Assembly (NCBI GenBank): GCA_035316325.1
Contig: DATHJB010000212.1
Coordinates: 1 to 64,000, forward strand
Length of the DNA stretch: 64,000 bases
Direction of reading: 5' to 3'
DNA from: Acidimicrobiales bacterium
GTDB taxonomy: Bacteria; Actinomycetota; Acidimicrobiia; Acidimicrobiales; VFJN01
Below are positions 17,272 through 25,685 of the stretch, one piece after another. How positions within the stretch are numbered: position 1 is the stretch's first letter; every line of letters starts with the position of its first letter. The notes under the pieces are model-generated. The model made no database searches, was not told the origin of the DNA, and worked only from the letters and a program-made list of their open reading frames with translations. The position numbers and the translations under genes were made by a program.

Positions 17272-18462
17272 ATGAAGATCCGGCTGAGGATCGCTCTCCT
17301 GCTGGCGGCCAGCTTCCTCACCGCCGGCGCGGTGACCCTGGCGATCGGTGCGGTCACCTACCAGCGGGCGGTGTACCGCAGCCCCGGTGAGATCACCGAC
17401 GAGCTGCTGGTGGAGCTGGGGGTCAGCCGGGAGCTCGCCACCGAGTACATCCGGGCGCACCCCGAGACGGTGGTGTCGCCGCCCGCCGGCGAAGGGCCCG
17501 AGCGCCGGCTCGACAGCGCCATCAACAAGGCGTTCCAGCGGGTGCAGCGTCGTTCGGCCGACGCCGCCGCCGACCGCGCCCGGCTGTGGAGCATGGCCGC
17601 CCTGGCGGGGATGGCGGCGGTGGCGGCGCTGGCCGGCTGGATGATCGCCGGCCGGGCGATGCGGCCGCTGCGGACGATGACGGCCCGCGCCCGGGCGGCG
17701 TCGGGCACCGACCTGAGCGGCCGGGTGGGCCTCGAAGGGCCGCACGACGAGATCCGCGAGCTGGGCGACACGTTCGACGCCATGCTCGACCGGCTGGAGC
17801 GGGCGTTCCTGGCGCAGCGGCGCTTCTCGACGCAGGTGTCCCACGAGATCCGCACGCCGCTGTCGATCATCTCCAGCGAGACCGACCTGCTGCTGCGGGA
17901 CGCGCCGTCGACGCAGGAGCGCGACGCCCTGCAGCAGATCCGCGTCGCCACCCAGCGGGCGGAGCGGATCGTGGGGGCGCTGCTGGTGCTGGCCCGCAGC
18001 GGCAGCGGCGACCTCCAGTCCGACGACCTGCGGCTCGACCTGGTGGCCGGCGACGTGCTGGGCGACGTCGTCAACGGCCCGGAGTGGCGCGTGGTGCGCG
18101 TCGACCTGCACCTCGACGCGGCGCCGGTGCGGGGCGACCGGGCGCTGCTGGAGCGGCTCGTCGCCAACCTGCTGTCCAACGCGGTGCGCCACAACCGCGG
18201 CGAGGGCGGCTGGGTGGAGATGCGCACCCGGGCCCTCGGCGACTGGTCGATCCTGGAGATCGAGAACTCGGTCCCCGTGGCCGACGAGGACAGGCCGGAG
18301 GCCGCGACGAGCGGCGTGCCGAGCAACGGCGTGGGCCTCACCGTGGTCGACTCGGTCCTGGCCGCCCACGGTGGCGATCTGGCCTGGGACCGGACCGTTC
18401 CGGGCGTGGTCACGGTCACCGTACGGCTGCCCGCCGCACCTCTTCCGGAACCGGTCGGGTGA
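17272..18462 (+). CDS. Sensor histidine kinase
   Basis: 396 aa, ATG 17272. TM1 at about 8-30, an extracytoplasmic sensor of about 75 residues, and TM2 at about 107-127. A HAMP linker follows (AGRAMRPLRTMTARAR...DEIRELGDTFDAML). The HisKA dimerisation domain carries the phospho-acceptor His191 in FSTQVSHEIRTPLS. The ATPase domain has an N-box (NLLSNAVRHN) and a degenerate G-region (NGVGLTVVDSVLAAHGG). It pairs with the response regulator 3 nt upstream. The small sensor domain has no recognisable ligand-binding family. Confidence 0.92.
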   Translation: MKIRLRIALLLAASFLTAGAVTLAIGAVTYQRAVYRSPGEITDELLVELGVSRELATEYIRAHPETVVSPPAGEGPERRLDSAINKAFQRVQRRSADAAADRARLWSMAALAGMAAVAALAGWMIAGRAMRPLRTMTARARAASGTDLSGRVGLEGPHDEIRELGDTFDAMLDRLERAFLAQRRFSTQVSHEIRTPLSIISSETDLLLRDAPSTQERDALQQIRVATQRAERIVGALLVLARSGSGDLQSDDLRLDLVAGDVLGDVVNGPEWRVVRVDLHLDAAPVRGDRALLERLVANLLSNAVRHNRGEGGWVEMRTRALGDWSILEIENSVPVADEDRPEAATSGVPSNGVGLTVVDSVLAAHGGDLAWDRTVPGVVTVTVRLPAAPLPEPVG

Positions 18463-18512
18463 GGTACGGTCGCCCCTTCCGTACGTCCCACCGCCGCTGT
18501 TCTGGAGGACCG

Positions 18513-18995
18513 ATGTCCATCAAGGTCGGAGACCGCATCCCCGACGTGAAGCTCACGACGATGACGCCCGACGGACCGCAGCCGGTCCAGAGCGGCGAGG
18601 TGCTCGGCAAGGGCAAGGTCGTGCTCTTCGCCGTGCCCGGCGCGTTCACCCCCACCTGCTCCGAGAAGCACCTCCCCGGCTTCCTGGTGCGGGCCGACGA
18701 CATCAAGGCCAAGGGCGTCGACTCCATCGCCTGCATCGCCGTCAACGACGCCTTCGTGATGGGCGCCTGGGGCGACTCGCAGGACACCGACGGCCAGCTC
18801 ACGTTCCTGGCCGACGGCAACGGCGACTTCACCGCCGAGATGGGCCTGGAGATGGACGGCAGCGGCTTCGGCCTCGGCTCCCGCTCGCAGCGCTACGCCG
18901 CGATCATCGACGACGGCGTGGTCACCGAGCTGCTGGTGGAGCCGGCACCCGGCCTCGCGGTCAGCTCGGCCGAGTCGGTCCTCTCGAAGCTCTAG
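18513..18995 (+). CDS. Prx5-type peroxiredoxin
   Basis: 160 aa, ATG 18513 with GGAGG at 18504-18508. The peroxidatic Cys49 lies in the motif PGAFTPTCSEKHLPG. The chain also has SIACIAVNDAFVMGAW and a C-terminal LVEPAPGLAVSSAESVL, all typical of the Prx5/AhpE-like thioredoxin-fold peroxidases that reduce hydrogen and alkyl peroxides using thioredoxin or glutathione-type reductants. It stands alone after the kinase gene and is followed by a strong hairpin. Confidence 0.93.
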   Translation: MSIKVGDRIPDVKLTTMTPDGPQPVQSGEVLGKGKVVLFAVPGAFTPTCSEKHLPGFLVRADDIKAKGVDSIACIAVNDAFVMGAWGDSQDTDGQLTFLADGNGDFTAEMGLEMDGSGFGLGSRSQRYAAIIDDGVVTELLVEPAPGLAVSSAESVLSKL

Positions 18996-19027
18996 CTGTA
19001 GACCCGGAAAGCGTCATCGGGCGCGCG

Positions 19028-19075
19028 AAAGTGCGCTGGTGGGGCGGCACCTTTGCCACTCACCAGCGCAGCTTT
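19028..19075. terminator. Hairpin between convergent peroxiredoxin and SHOCT genes
   Basis: AAAGTGCGCTGGTG (19028-19041) pairs with CACCAGCGCAGCTTT (19061-19075), leaving one bulged base and a 19-nt loop. It is centred between the stops at 18995 and 19088, so it can terminate both strands; the A-rich/T-rich outer ends give short U-tracts in both directions. Confidence 0.7.
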
Positions 19076-19087
19076 GGCGCTTGGGGC

Positions 19088-19360
19088 TCAATCGATCTGG
19101 AGCGAGTTGCGCAACTCGTCGCGCTTCACCTCGAAGTCATCGAGGCTGAGCTGCCCGTCGTCATAGGCGGCGTGCAGGTCGGCGAGCGCGGCGAGAACGG
19201 CTGACTGATCGGGTTGCCCGGCCGGCTGGACCGTTTCTTCTGGTTCTTCGTCTGTGGACTGTTCGGCTCGCGTTATGCGCCGCTCGATCTTGGCCTTTTG
19301 CTTGGCCTGCTTGTCGCGGTCGCGTTGGAGCTTGCCGAAAGTCGTCCTCCGTCGAGCCAC
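19088..19360 (-). CDS. SHOCT-domain small protein
   Basis: 90 aa, ATG 19360. The first 35 residues are strongly basic (MARRRTTFGKLQRDRDKQAK). A Gln/Glu-rich linker follows, and residues 55-88 match the short C-terminal oligomerisation (SHOCT) pattern LADLHAAYDDGQLSLDDFEVKRDEL. SHOCT modules mediate oligomerisation or recruit partners; the charged N-terminus might contact nucleic acid. It lies just downstream of cspA on the same strand. Confidence 0.7.
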   Translation of the reverse strand: MARRRTTFGKLQRDRDKQAKQKAKIERRITRAEQSTDEEPEETVQPAGQPDQSAVLAALADLHAAYDDGQLSLDDFEVKRDELRNSLQID

Positions 19361-19382
19361 CGTTACCTAAGTGTCCGATGGA

Positions 19383-19401
19383 GCGGTCGCCGAGCGACCG
19401 C
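19383..19401. terminator. Hairpin between cspA and the SHOCT gene
   Basis: GCGGTCG (19383-19389) and CGACCGC (19395-19401) form a perfect 7-bp stem with a 5-nt loop in the gap between the end of cspA (19437) and the start of the SHOCT gene (19360). It has no T-run, so it may only weaken readthrough or stabilise the cspA mRNA end. Confidence 0.45.
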
Positions 19402-19436
19402 AGACGTTGCTGTTGCTGTTGAATACAAGTAGCGCC

Positions 19437-19637
19437 TCAGATCACACGGACGTTCTGGGCCTCGTCGCCCTTACGGCCGGGGCCGACCTCGAACTCGACC
19501 TGCTGGCCGGCCTCGAGGGTGCGGTAGCCGCTGCCCGTGATGTTGGAAAAGTGGACGAACACGTCGTCACCGTCGTCACGTGAGATGAAGCCGTAGCCCT
19601 TCTCGGCGTTGAAGAACTTGACGGTTCCGATTGCCAT
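19437..19637 (-). CDS. cspA: Cold-shock protein CspA
   Basis: 66 aa, ATG 19637, with AGAGG about 10 nt upstream. This is the complete cold-shock OB-fold: [18 protein letters not shown] holds RNP1 (KGYGFI), and [10 protein letters not shown] holds RNP2 (VFVHF). Then come [20 protein letters not shown] and a terminal VRVI. CspA-type proteins bind single-stranded RNA/DNA and keep mRNA unstructured. The roughly 160-nt region between this start and putA probably includes a regulated 5' leader, as in other csp genes. Confidence 0.97.
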   Translation of the reverse strand: MAIGTVKFFNAEKGYGFISRDDGDDVFVHFSNITGSGYRTLEAGQQVEFEVGPGRKGDEAQNVRVI

Positions 19638-19924
19638 TTCTGCTTGCCTCTTCTGTCGGGGCCGGCCCTGTACTGGCCTCACCGGCATGTCCGGCCGCTC
19701 CGGTGAGGCTAGGCGCTCGGCGCCCTGATCCCTCAGCCCGATCGGGATCGGACGGAGGATTCACCGCCAGATAATGCCAGATACGGAGGCGACACACCTA
19801 TCAGCGAACTGGGTTACCTGAGCAGGGATTCCCCGGCGACCCGGGCTCTCCAGCCACCCCCGCCGACCACCCCGCCGCCGCCCCATGCGGTGTCGGCTTC
19901 GCCGACGCCGTTACATTCCGGACC

Positions 19925-22924
19925 ATGAGCGCCGGCCTCGACAAGGCCACCACCACGTTGGCGAGGGAGATCGCCGCGCTCGGGGACGGGACCCGTTCGG
20001 GGGCGTTCCACATGTCGTGGTGGAGCGAGCGGATGATGGAGTGGGCGATGGCCCGCCCGGCCTTCAAGACCCAGCTGTTCCGCTTCGTCGACGTGTTCCC
20101 GGCGCTCACCGACCGGGCCGACGTCGCCCGCCACATCGAGGAGTACCTCGACGGCGACGACGTGCCCGCGGCGCTGCGGGCCGGCATCCACGCCGCCGAC
20201 CGGGTACCGCTGGGCCACCACGTCGAGGCCCGGGTGGCGCAGCGCAACATCGAGCGGATGGCGCGGCAGTTCATCGTGGGCGACGGGCCCGCCGCCGCGG
20301 TGTCGGGCCTCCAGCGGCTGTGGGAGGAGGGCAGCGCCTTCACCGTCGACCTCCTGGGCGAGAAGACGATCGTCGCCTCGGAGGCCGACCGCTACGCGGC
20401 CCGGGTGGTGGAGCTGCTGTCGACGCTGGCGGCGGCGTCGGCGACCTGGCCGTCGCACCCGGTGCTCGAGGCCGACGACCTGGGCCCGCTGCCCCGGGTG
20501 AACGTGAGCATCAAGCCGACGGCGCTGTCGCCCCACCTGGCCCCGCTCACGGCTTCGGTCGGGCTGGCCGAGGCGAAGGAGCGCCTGCGGCCGATCCTGC
20601 GGCTGGCGCAGTCGCTGGGCGCATTCGTCTACTTCGACATGGAGCACTACGACGTCAAGGCGTTGACGTTGACGTTGTTCCGGGAGCTGCTGTCGGAGGA
20701 CGAGTTCGCCTCCGTCGACACCGGTGTGGTGGTGCAGGCCTACCTGCGCGACTCCTACGACGACCTCTTCGAGCTGGTCACGTGGTCGGGCCGGCGGGTG
20801 GCGGCCGGGGGTCGACCGATCGGCGTCCGGTTGGTGAAGGGCGCCTACTGGGACGCCGAGACCGTCCACGCCCGGGCCGAGGGTTGGCCGGTGCCGACCT
20901 TCGAGCGCAAGGTCGAGTCCGACGCCAACTACGAGCGCTGCACCCGCCTCCTGCTCGACCACCACGGGTCGGTGCGGGCCGCGTTCGCCTCGCACAACCT
21001 CCGCTCGCTGGCCCACGCCATCACCTACGCCCGGCGCCAGGGCATCCCCGACGGCGGCTACGAGATCCAGATGCTCTACGGGATGGCCGAGCCGATGCAC
21101 GCCGCCATCCGCCGCCTGGGCCTGCGGCTGCGGGTGTACGCCCCGGTGGGCGAGCTGGTGCCGGGCATGGCCTACCTGGTGCGGCGGCTGCTGGAGAACA
21201 CGTCGAACGACTCCTTCGTGCGGCACCGCTTCGCCGAGGGCCGGGAGCTCACCCAGCTGCTGAACCCGCCGGAGGTGAAGGACCTGCCGCTGCCCACCGA
21301 GGTGGTGCGGCGGGCGGCGACCGTCCCGACCAACCCCGGTCCCTACGCCCCGGAGCCGGTGGCCGAGTGGCGGCGGACGTCGGTGCGGACCGAGTTCGCC
21401 GCGGCCGTCGAGCGGGTGGCGCGGGGTGGGAGTGGGCTCGGGCTCGGCGCCGAGGTGACGGCCCTGCTCGACGGCGAGGAGGTGCGGACGGGGCGGACCA
21501 TCCCGTCGGTCGACCCGTCGCAGCCGTCGCTGGTGGTGGCCACGTCGACGTCGTGTGGCGCGGCCGAGGCGTCGGCGGCGGTGGACGCGGCGTCGCGGGT
21601 GGCCGAGTCGTGGCGGCGGACCCCGGTGGTCGAGCGGGCGGCGGTGCTGTTCCGGGCCGCCGAGTGGCTGCGGGCGCGGCGGCCCGACCTGGCAGTGCTC
21701 CAGTGCTTCGAGGCCGGCAAGCCGTGGGACCAGGCCGACGCCGACGTGTGCGAGGCCATCGACTTCTGCGAGTACTACGGGCGGGAGGTGCTGCGGCTCG
21801 ACTCGCTGTCGGCGCGGCTGGTGCAGTCGCCGCCGGGGGAGACCAACCGGCTGACGTACCAGGGCAAGGGCGTGGTGGTGGTGATCGCCCCGTGGAACTT
21901 CCCGCTGGCGATCCCGACCGGCATGACCACCGCGGCGCTGGTGGCCGGCAACCCGGTGATCCTCAAGCCCGCCGAGCAGACGCCGCTGATCGCCCGCTGC
22001 CTGGTGGACGCGCTGATCGCGGGGGGCGCGCCCCGGGGTGTCGTCCAGTTCCTGCCGGGCCCGGGCGAGGACGTGGGCGCCGCGCTGGTCGGCCATCCCG
22101 ACGTGGCGATGATCGCCTTCACCGGCTCCAAGGCCGTGGGGCTGGCCATCAACCAGCAGGCTGCGGAGGTGCGGGAGGGGCAGCGGCACGTCAAGCGGGT
22201 CGTCGCCGAGATGGGCGGCAAGAACCCGCTGATCGTCGACGCCGACGCCGACCTCGACCAGGCGGTGCCGGCCATCGCCACCTCGGCGTTCGGCTTCGCC
22301 GGGCAGAAGTGCTCGGCGGCCAGCCGGCTGATCGTGCTCGACGCCGTGTACGACCAGGTGGTCGACCGTCTGGTCGGCTGCACGCAGGAGCTGGTGGTGG
22401 GCCATCCCCGGCGGCCGGAGGTGCAGGTGGGGCCGGTGATCGACGCCGAGTCGCACGAGCGGCTGTCGGGCTGGGTGGCCCGGGCGTCGGCGGCGGGCCA
22501 GGTGCGGTTCCGGCGGGACGACGTGCCGCCCGACGGGTGGTTCGTCGGCCCGACGATCGTCGAGGTGGCCGACCCGCAGGCGCCGATCGCCCGGCAGGAG
22601 CTGTTCGGACCGGTGCTCACCGTGCTGCGGGCCCGCGACCTCGACGAGGCCTTCGCCCTGGCGAACGACACCGACTACGCCCTCACGGCCGGGATCTTCT
22701 CCCGCTCACCCGGGGCGATCCGCCGGGCCGCCGCCGACCTGCGGGCCGGCAACGTCTACGTCAACCGGGCGATCACCGGGGCAGTCGTCGGGCGCCAGCC
22801 GTTCGGCGGCTACGGCATGTCCGGCGTCGGCTCCAAGGCCGGCGGCCCCGACTACCTGCTCCAGTTCTCGGACCCCCGGGTGGTCACCGAGAACACCCTC
22901 CGCCAGGGCTTCGCTCCGGACTGA
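19925..22924 (+). CDS. putA: Bifunctional proline dehydrogenase / L-glutamate-gamma-semialdehyde dehydrogenase
   Basis: 999 aa, ATG 19925. Residues about 1-460 form the FAD-dependent proline dehydrogenase barrel: VNVSIKPTALSP, FVYFDMEHYDVKALT, RLVKGAYWDAE, YEIQMLYGMAEP, and RRLLENTSNDSFVR as the C-terminal FAD/proline helix. Residues about 500-999 form the aldehyde dehydrogenase: VIAPWNFPLAIPTGM, FTGSKAVG, AEMGGKNPLIVDADAD and catalytic Cys796 in FAGQKCSAASR. It converts proline to glutamate with channelled P5C. No N-terminal ribbon-helix-helix domain is present, so it does not self-regulate. It is convergent with an Lrp-type regulator; palindrome copy 3 lies between them. Confidence 0.96.
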   Translation: MSAGLDKATTTLAREIAALGDGTRSGAFHMSWWSERMMEWAMARPAFKTQLFRFVDVFPALTDRADVARHIEEYLDGDDVPAALRAGIHAADRVPLGHHVEARVAQRNIERMARQFIVGDGPAAAVSGLQRLWEEGSAFTVDLLGEKTIVASEADRYAARVVELLSTLAAASATWPSHPVLEADDLGPLPRVNVSIKPTALSPHLAPLTASVGLAEAKERLRPILRLAQSLGAFVYFDMEHYDVKALTLTLFRELLSEDEFASVDTGVVVQAYLRDSYDDLFELVTWSGRRVAAGGRPIGVRLVKGAYWDAETVHARAEGWPVPTFERKVESDANYERCTRLLLDHHGSVRAAFASHNLRSLAHAITYARRQGIPDGGYEIQMLYGMAEPMHAAIRRLGLRLRVYAPVGELVPGMAYLVRRLLENTSNDSFVRHRFAEGRELTQLLNPPEVKDLPLPTEVVRRAATVPTNPGPYAPEPVAEWRRTSVRTEFAAAVERVARGGSGLGLGAEVTALLDGEEVRTGRTIPSVDPSQPSLVVATSTSCGAAEASAAVDAASRVAESWRRTPVVERAAVLFRAAEWLRARRPDLAVLQCFEAGKPWDQADADVCEAIDFCEYYGREVLRLDSLSARLVQSPPGETNRLTYQGKGVVVVIAPWNFPLAIPTGMTTAALVAGNPVILKPAEQTPLIARCLVDALIAGGAPRGVVQFLPGPGEDVGAALVGHPDVAMIAFTGSKAVGLAINQQAAEVREGQRHVKRVVAEMGGKNPLIVDADADLDQAVPAIATSAFGFAGQKCSAASRLIVLDAVYDQVVDRLVGCTQELVVGHPRRPEVQVGPVIDAESHERLSGWVARASAAGQVRFRRDDVPPDGWFVGPTIVEVADPQAPIARQELFGPVLTVLRARDLDEAFALANDTDYALTAGIFSRSPGAIRRAAADLRAGNVYVNRAITGAVVGRQPFGGYGMSGVGSKAGGPDYLLQFSDPRVVTENTLRQGFAPD

Positions 22925-22925
22925 T

Positions 22926-22976
22926 CGAAATCTCGACAGAACTGGTGGCTATGGCGCCACCTGTGTCGAAGTTTCG
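22926..22976. repeat. 51-bp palindromic repeat, copy 3
   Basis: Arms CGAAATCTCGACAGAACTGG (22926-22945) and CCACCTGTGTCGAAGTTTCG (22957-22976) surround TGGCTATGGCG. 15 of 20 arm positions pair. It starts 2 nt after the putA stop and ends 8 nt before the convergent Lrp stop. The central GCTAT is shared by all three copies. Confidence 0.82.
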
Positions 22977-22983
22977 GTGGGTG

Positions 22984-23517
22984 TCAGCCGGCGCCGTCGG
23001 TGATCGCCAGCTCCACGAGGGGGAGCACCCGCAGGCGCAGCTGCTCGGTCATGGCGATCTGGGTGGTGCTGCGGCCGATGCCCTTCACCTCGAGGATCCG
23101 CCCGATCACCGACTGCAGGTGGTCGTTGGTGCGGGCCACCACCCGGCAGTGCAGGTCGCCCGGCCCGGTGACCGAGTGGATCTCCAGCACCTCGGGGATC
23201 TCGCGCAGGTGCTCGCACACGTCGTCGAGCCGACCCTGGGCGATCTCCAGGCTCACGAAGGCCAGCACCTCGTAGCCCATGCGACGAATGTCCAGGTCAG
23301 GGTCGAAACCGCTGATGATGCCGCGCTGTTGGAGCTTGTCGAGGCGTGCCTGTACCGTGCCCCGCGCCACGCTGAGCTGACGTGCCAGCTCCATGACCCC
23401 CGCCCGTGGCGTGTCGCACAGAGCCCGTATCAGGCGAGCGTCCAGCTCATCGATCCCCATGGGCATCATGAGCAAGGTGTCTAGCATGGGTGGGCGAAGG
23501 CTGACCACATTGTTCAC
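22984..23517 (-). CDS. Lrp/AsnC-family transcriptional regulator (putative hpd/putA regulator)
   Basis: 177 aa if the GTG at 23517 is used. Family alignment suggests the protein proper begins nearer MGIDELDARLIRAL (ATG 23460) or at MLDTLLMMPM (ATG 23487); no start has a clear ribosome site. The N-terminal HTH reads MELARQLSVARGTVQARLDKLQQRGII. The C-terminal RAM/ACT-like domain has VSLEIAQGRLDDVCEHL, LEIHSVTGPGDLHCRVVARTN and TTQIAMTEQLRLRVLPL. It binds amino-acid effectors. It is divergent from HPPD and convergent with PutA, so tyrosine and proline catabolism are candidate targets. Confidence 0.88.
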   Translation of the reverse strand: MNNVVSLRPPMLDTLLMMPMGIDELDARLIRALCDTPRAGVMELARQLSVARGTVQARLDKLQQRGIISGFDPDLDIRRMGYEVLAFVSLEIAQGRLDDVCEHLREIPEVLEIHSVTGPGDLHCRVVARTNDHLQSVIGRILEVKGIGRSTTQIAMTEQLRLRVLPLVELAITDGAG

Positions 23518-23572
23518 TCATTGATTGAACGTTTGACGTCATGCCCGTCTGGCTGTTCTCTGACTGGTCAGA
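23512..23572. promoter_or_regulatory. Divergent promoter region of the Lrp gene and hpd with palindromes
   Basis: Three symmetric motifs lie within 61 nt: GTTCA-N9-TGAAC (23512-23530), TGACGTCA (23533-23540) and TCTGACTGGTCAGA (23559-23572). The first overlaps the most upstream possible Lrp start codon, which argues that the true Lrp start is further inside. Lrp-type regulators usually bind degenerate palindromes in their own divergent promoter regions, so these are candidate operators. Confidence 0.5.
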
Positions 23573-23600
23573 TATGCGTCACCCTCGAAGGGAGCCCGTG

Positions 23601-24725
23601 ATGGTGGCCACCCAACACGAAACCGCCGCGCCGGTGCCGGCCCCGCCCGAACTGGGCGGGATCGACCACATGGAGTGGTGGGTCGGGAACGCCCGGGCGT
23701 TCGCCGGCTTCCTGGTGTCGGCGTTCGGGTTCGAACCCGTCGGCTACGCCGGGCCCGAGACCGGGAGAGCGGACCGGGTGTCGCACCTGCTGCGGCAGGG
23801 GCGCGTCCACTTCCTGGTCACGGGAGCGCTCGGGCCCGAGTCGCCGATCGCCGAGCACGTCCGCCAGCACGGCGACGGCGTGCGCGACGTGGCGTTCGTC
23901 GTGGCGGACGCCGGCGCCGCCTACGAGGCCGCGCTGCGCCGGGGCGCCCGGTCGGAGCGACCGCCGGCGGTCGACGAGGACGCGGACGGTGTCATCCACC
24001 ACGCCGCCATCCGGACGTACGGCGAGACGGTCCACACGTTCCTCGACCGCTCGGCGTTCCACGGTGTGTTCGCACCGCAGTTCGTCGCCTCGCCGCTGGA
24101 GCCGGGGGTCGGCCCGGCCGTGGGGCTCGAGCGGGTCGACCACGTGGTCGGCAACGTCGAGCGGGGGAAGCTCGACGAGTGGGTCGGGTACTACGAACGG
24201 GTGCTCGGCTTCGAGCAGCTGACCCACTTCAGCGACGACCAGATCTCCACGGAGTACTCGGCGCTGATGTCGACGGTGGTGTGGGACCACGACAAGGTGG
24301 TGCTGCCCATCAACGAGCCCGCCGACGGGCGCCGCAAGTCGCAGATCGAGGAGTACCTCGACTACTACCGGTCGCCCGGGGTGCAGCACGTGGCGCTGCG
24401 GACGCCCGACATCGTGCAGGCGGTGCGCTCCCTGCGGGCGCGGGGCGTGCGCTTCCTGCAGGTGCCGCCGGAGTACTACGACGAGGCCCGGGCCCGGATG
24501 GCGGAGGTGGAGCTCCCGTGGTCGGCGCTGGCGGAGCTGGGCATCCTCGTCGACCGCGACCAGGACGGCTACCTGCTGCAGATATTTACCGAGACCGTCT
24601 GCGACCGCCCGACGGTCTTCTTCGAGATCATCCAACGCGAGGGCGCCAAGGGCTTCGGCGAGGGCAACTTCAAGGCCCTCTTCCAAGCCATCGAACGAGC
24701 CCAGGAGGCCCGCGGCAACCTCTAG
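23601..24725 (+). CDS. hpd: 4-hydroxyphenylpyruvate dioxygenase
   Basis: 374 aa; ATG 23601 with AAGGGAG at 23588-23594. Two vicinal-oxygen-chelate halves. The iron ligands are visible: His181 (RVDHVVGNV), His263 (VQHVALRT) and Glu342 (FFEIIQREG). The family C-terminus KGFGEGNFKALFQAIE is intact. The enzyme converts 4-hydroxyphenylpyruvate to homogentisate in tyrosine breakdown. No homogentisate dioxygenase follows, so the pathway continues elsewhere. It is divergent from the Lrp regulator, which probably controls it. Confidence 0.95.
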   Translation: MVATQHETAAPVPAPPELGGIDHMEWWVGNARAFAGFLVSAFGFEPVGYAGPETGRADRVSHLLRQGRVHFLVTGALGPESPIAEHVRQHGDGVRDVAFVVADAGAAYEAALRRGARSERPPAVDEDADGVIHHAAIRTYGETVHTFLDRSAFHGVFAPQFVASPLEPGVGPAVGLERVDHVVGNVERGKLDEWVGYYERVLGFEQLTHFSDDQISTEYSALMSTVVWDHDKVVLPINEPADGRRKSQIEEYLDYYRSPGVQHVALRTPDIVQAVRSLRARGVRFLQVPPEYYDEARARMAEVELPWSALAELGILVDRDQDGYLLQIFTETVCDRPTVFFEIIQREGAKGFGEGNFKALFQAIERAQEARGNL

Positions 24726-24740
24726 CTACTGGCTACGGGG

Positions 24741-25079
24741 CTACTCGTCGCCCTCGACGAGGCGATGGATGACGACGACCGGGCCGTCGTCGGGGTCGCC
24801 GACGTTGAGCCCGTCGGGGCTGAGCTGGCCGGGATCGATGCGGATGCCGAGGCGGGAGGCCTCGATCTCCGTGCGCGCCAGGGTCGTCTCAAGGTGCGCT
24901 ATGGCTTCGTCCGGCTGCAGCCCGTCGGTGGCAGCTTCGAGATGGCCCCAGGCTTTGGCGAGGAAAGGTGCCAATTCAGCCGGCACAGGGTCGGGCGTGT
25001 GGTCGCTCAGCGTGCGTCCTCGGGCGTGGGTGGTGGTCGGAGAAGAGCACAGGCTACCCCTCGCACCGCCCCGGCACAC
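24741..25079 (-). CDS. Small hypothetical acidic protein
   Basis: Up to 112 aa from a GTG at 25079. Coding character begins around residue 25 (LSDHTPDPVPAELAPFLAKAWGHL), preceded by GAGGA in the DNA, so a non-standard CTG start at 25010 (about 89 aa) is possible. The part PVPAELAPFLAKAWGHLEAA, followed by an IAHLETTLARTEIEASRLGI helix and an acidic DPDDGPVVVIHRLVEGDE end, is protein-like and helical. I recognise no family. It is convergent with hpd, with a 15-nt gap. Confidence 0.5.
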   Translation of the reverse strand: MCRGGARGSLCSSPTTTHARGRTLSDHTPDPVPAELAPFLAKAWGHLEAATDGLQPDEAIAHLETTLARTEIEASRLGIRIDPGQLSPDGLNVGDPDDGPVVVIHRLVEGDE

Positions 25080-25127
25080 GCGGGTACGAGGCTTGTGGCA
25101 CCGGCTGCTAAGGTGACCGACTCGTCC

Positions 25128-25201
25128 GGGCCGTTAGCTCAGTTGGCTAGAGCACCTGCATGACGCGCAGGGGGTCAGGGGTTCGAATCCCTTACGGCCC
25201 A
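25128..25201 (+). tRNA. tRNA-Val (anticodon GAC)
   Basis: 74 nt with all arms: acceptor GGGCCGT/ACGGCCC, D-stem GCTC/GAGC, anticodon stem CCTGC/GCAGG enclosing ATGACGC (anticodon GAC at positions 34-36), variable GGGTC, and T-arm AGGGG-TTCGAAT-CCCTT with one G-U pair. The discriminator is A, and the genome continues CCC, so the CCA end is not encoded. A CTAAGGTG stretch at 25108-25115 may be part of the promoter. Confidence 0.95.
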
Positions 25202-25208
25202 CCCGTTT

Positions 25209-25232
25209 CGACCAGGGCACCCGCCCTGGTCG
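25209..25232 (+). terminator. Hairpin terminator after tRNA-Val
   Basis: CGACCAGGGC (25209-25218) and GCCCTGGTCG (25223-25232) form a perfect 10-bp stem with the tetraloop ACCC, 7 nt after the tRNA. The following bases (ATTCG) give only a weak U-tract. Confidence 0.75.
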
Positions 25233-25685
25233 ATTCGCGTCAGGACCGGACCCGCCATGCTGGCGTCATGCCCGAGGGCGCAGACGTCTTCTCCGGATCG
25301 ATCGTCACCATGGTGACGCAGCACCAATGGCCCTTCGACCGCGGCTGTACGGCCAGGACCACGGCGCTCCTGACGTCTCTGACCGAACACGGCTGGTCGG
25401 TGGAGATCCGAACCTTGTCATGGATCTCATGGCTCCCATCGAGGTCACGACACCGATCTCCACCGGAGCCCGGGACATGATCTGTGGACGGTGCCTTCGG
25501 GCAGTCATGGACCTTCCCGGCACCTTATTTGCAGCCGGACTGCCATTCCGCTTCGACAGTTACCAGGCCAATGGTCATGTGGAGAGCGGAGTGCCAGCCA
25601 ACGGTGAGTTCTTCATCTCATAAATAGCTATTGCGTAAGTTGAAGTGTTCATCATCGGCAGCAGCTAATGCGATATGTTTGGAAT
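25233..25685. other. Gene-poor stretch with lower GC after the tRNA
   Basis: No convincing gene lies in these 450 nt. An open frame at 25327-25623 (98 codons on +) has a composition unlike the surrounding proteins and no ribosome site. From about 25540 onward GC content falls clearly, reaching roughly 45 percent near 25620-25690, including TAAATAGCTATTGCG. The last 60 nt probably hold the promoter of the gene at 25686. The position just 3' of a tRNA and the compositional shift would fit an old integration scar, but I find no duplicated tRNA end. Confidence 0.4.

Noticed and set aside
19814-22456. 880-codon minus-strand frame opposite putA
   Set aside because: His/Arg/Gly-rich low-complexity translation with no domains; putA on the other strand is unambiguous.
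25128-25201. tRNA-Val as an attachment site for an integrated element
   Set aside because: No integrase gene and no repeated copy of the tRNA 3' end is visible in the window.
25327-25623. 98-codon ORF between the tRNA and the winged-helix gene
   Set aside because: No ribosome site, atypical codon use and no recognisable motif; kept only as part of the gene-poor region.
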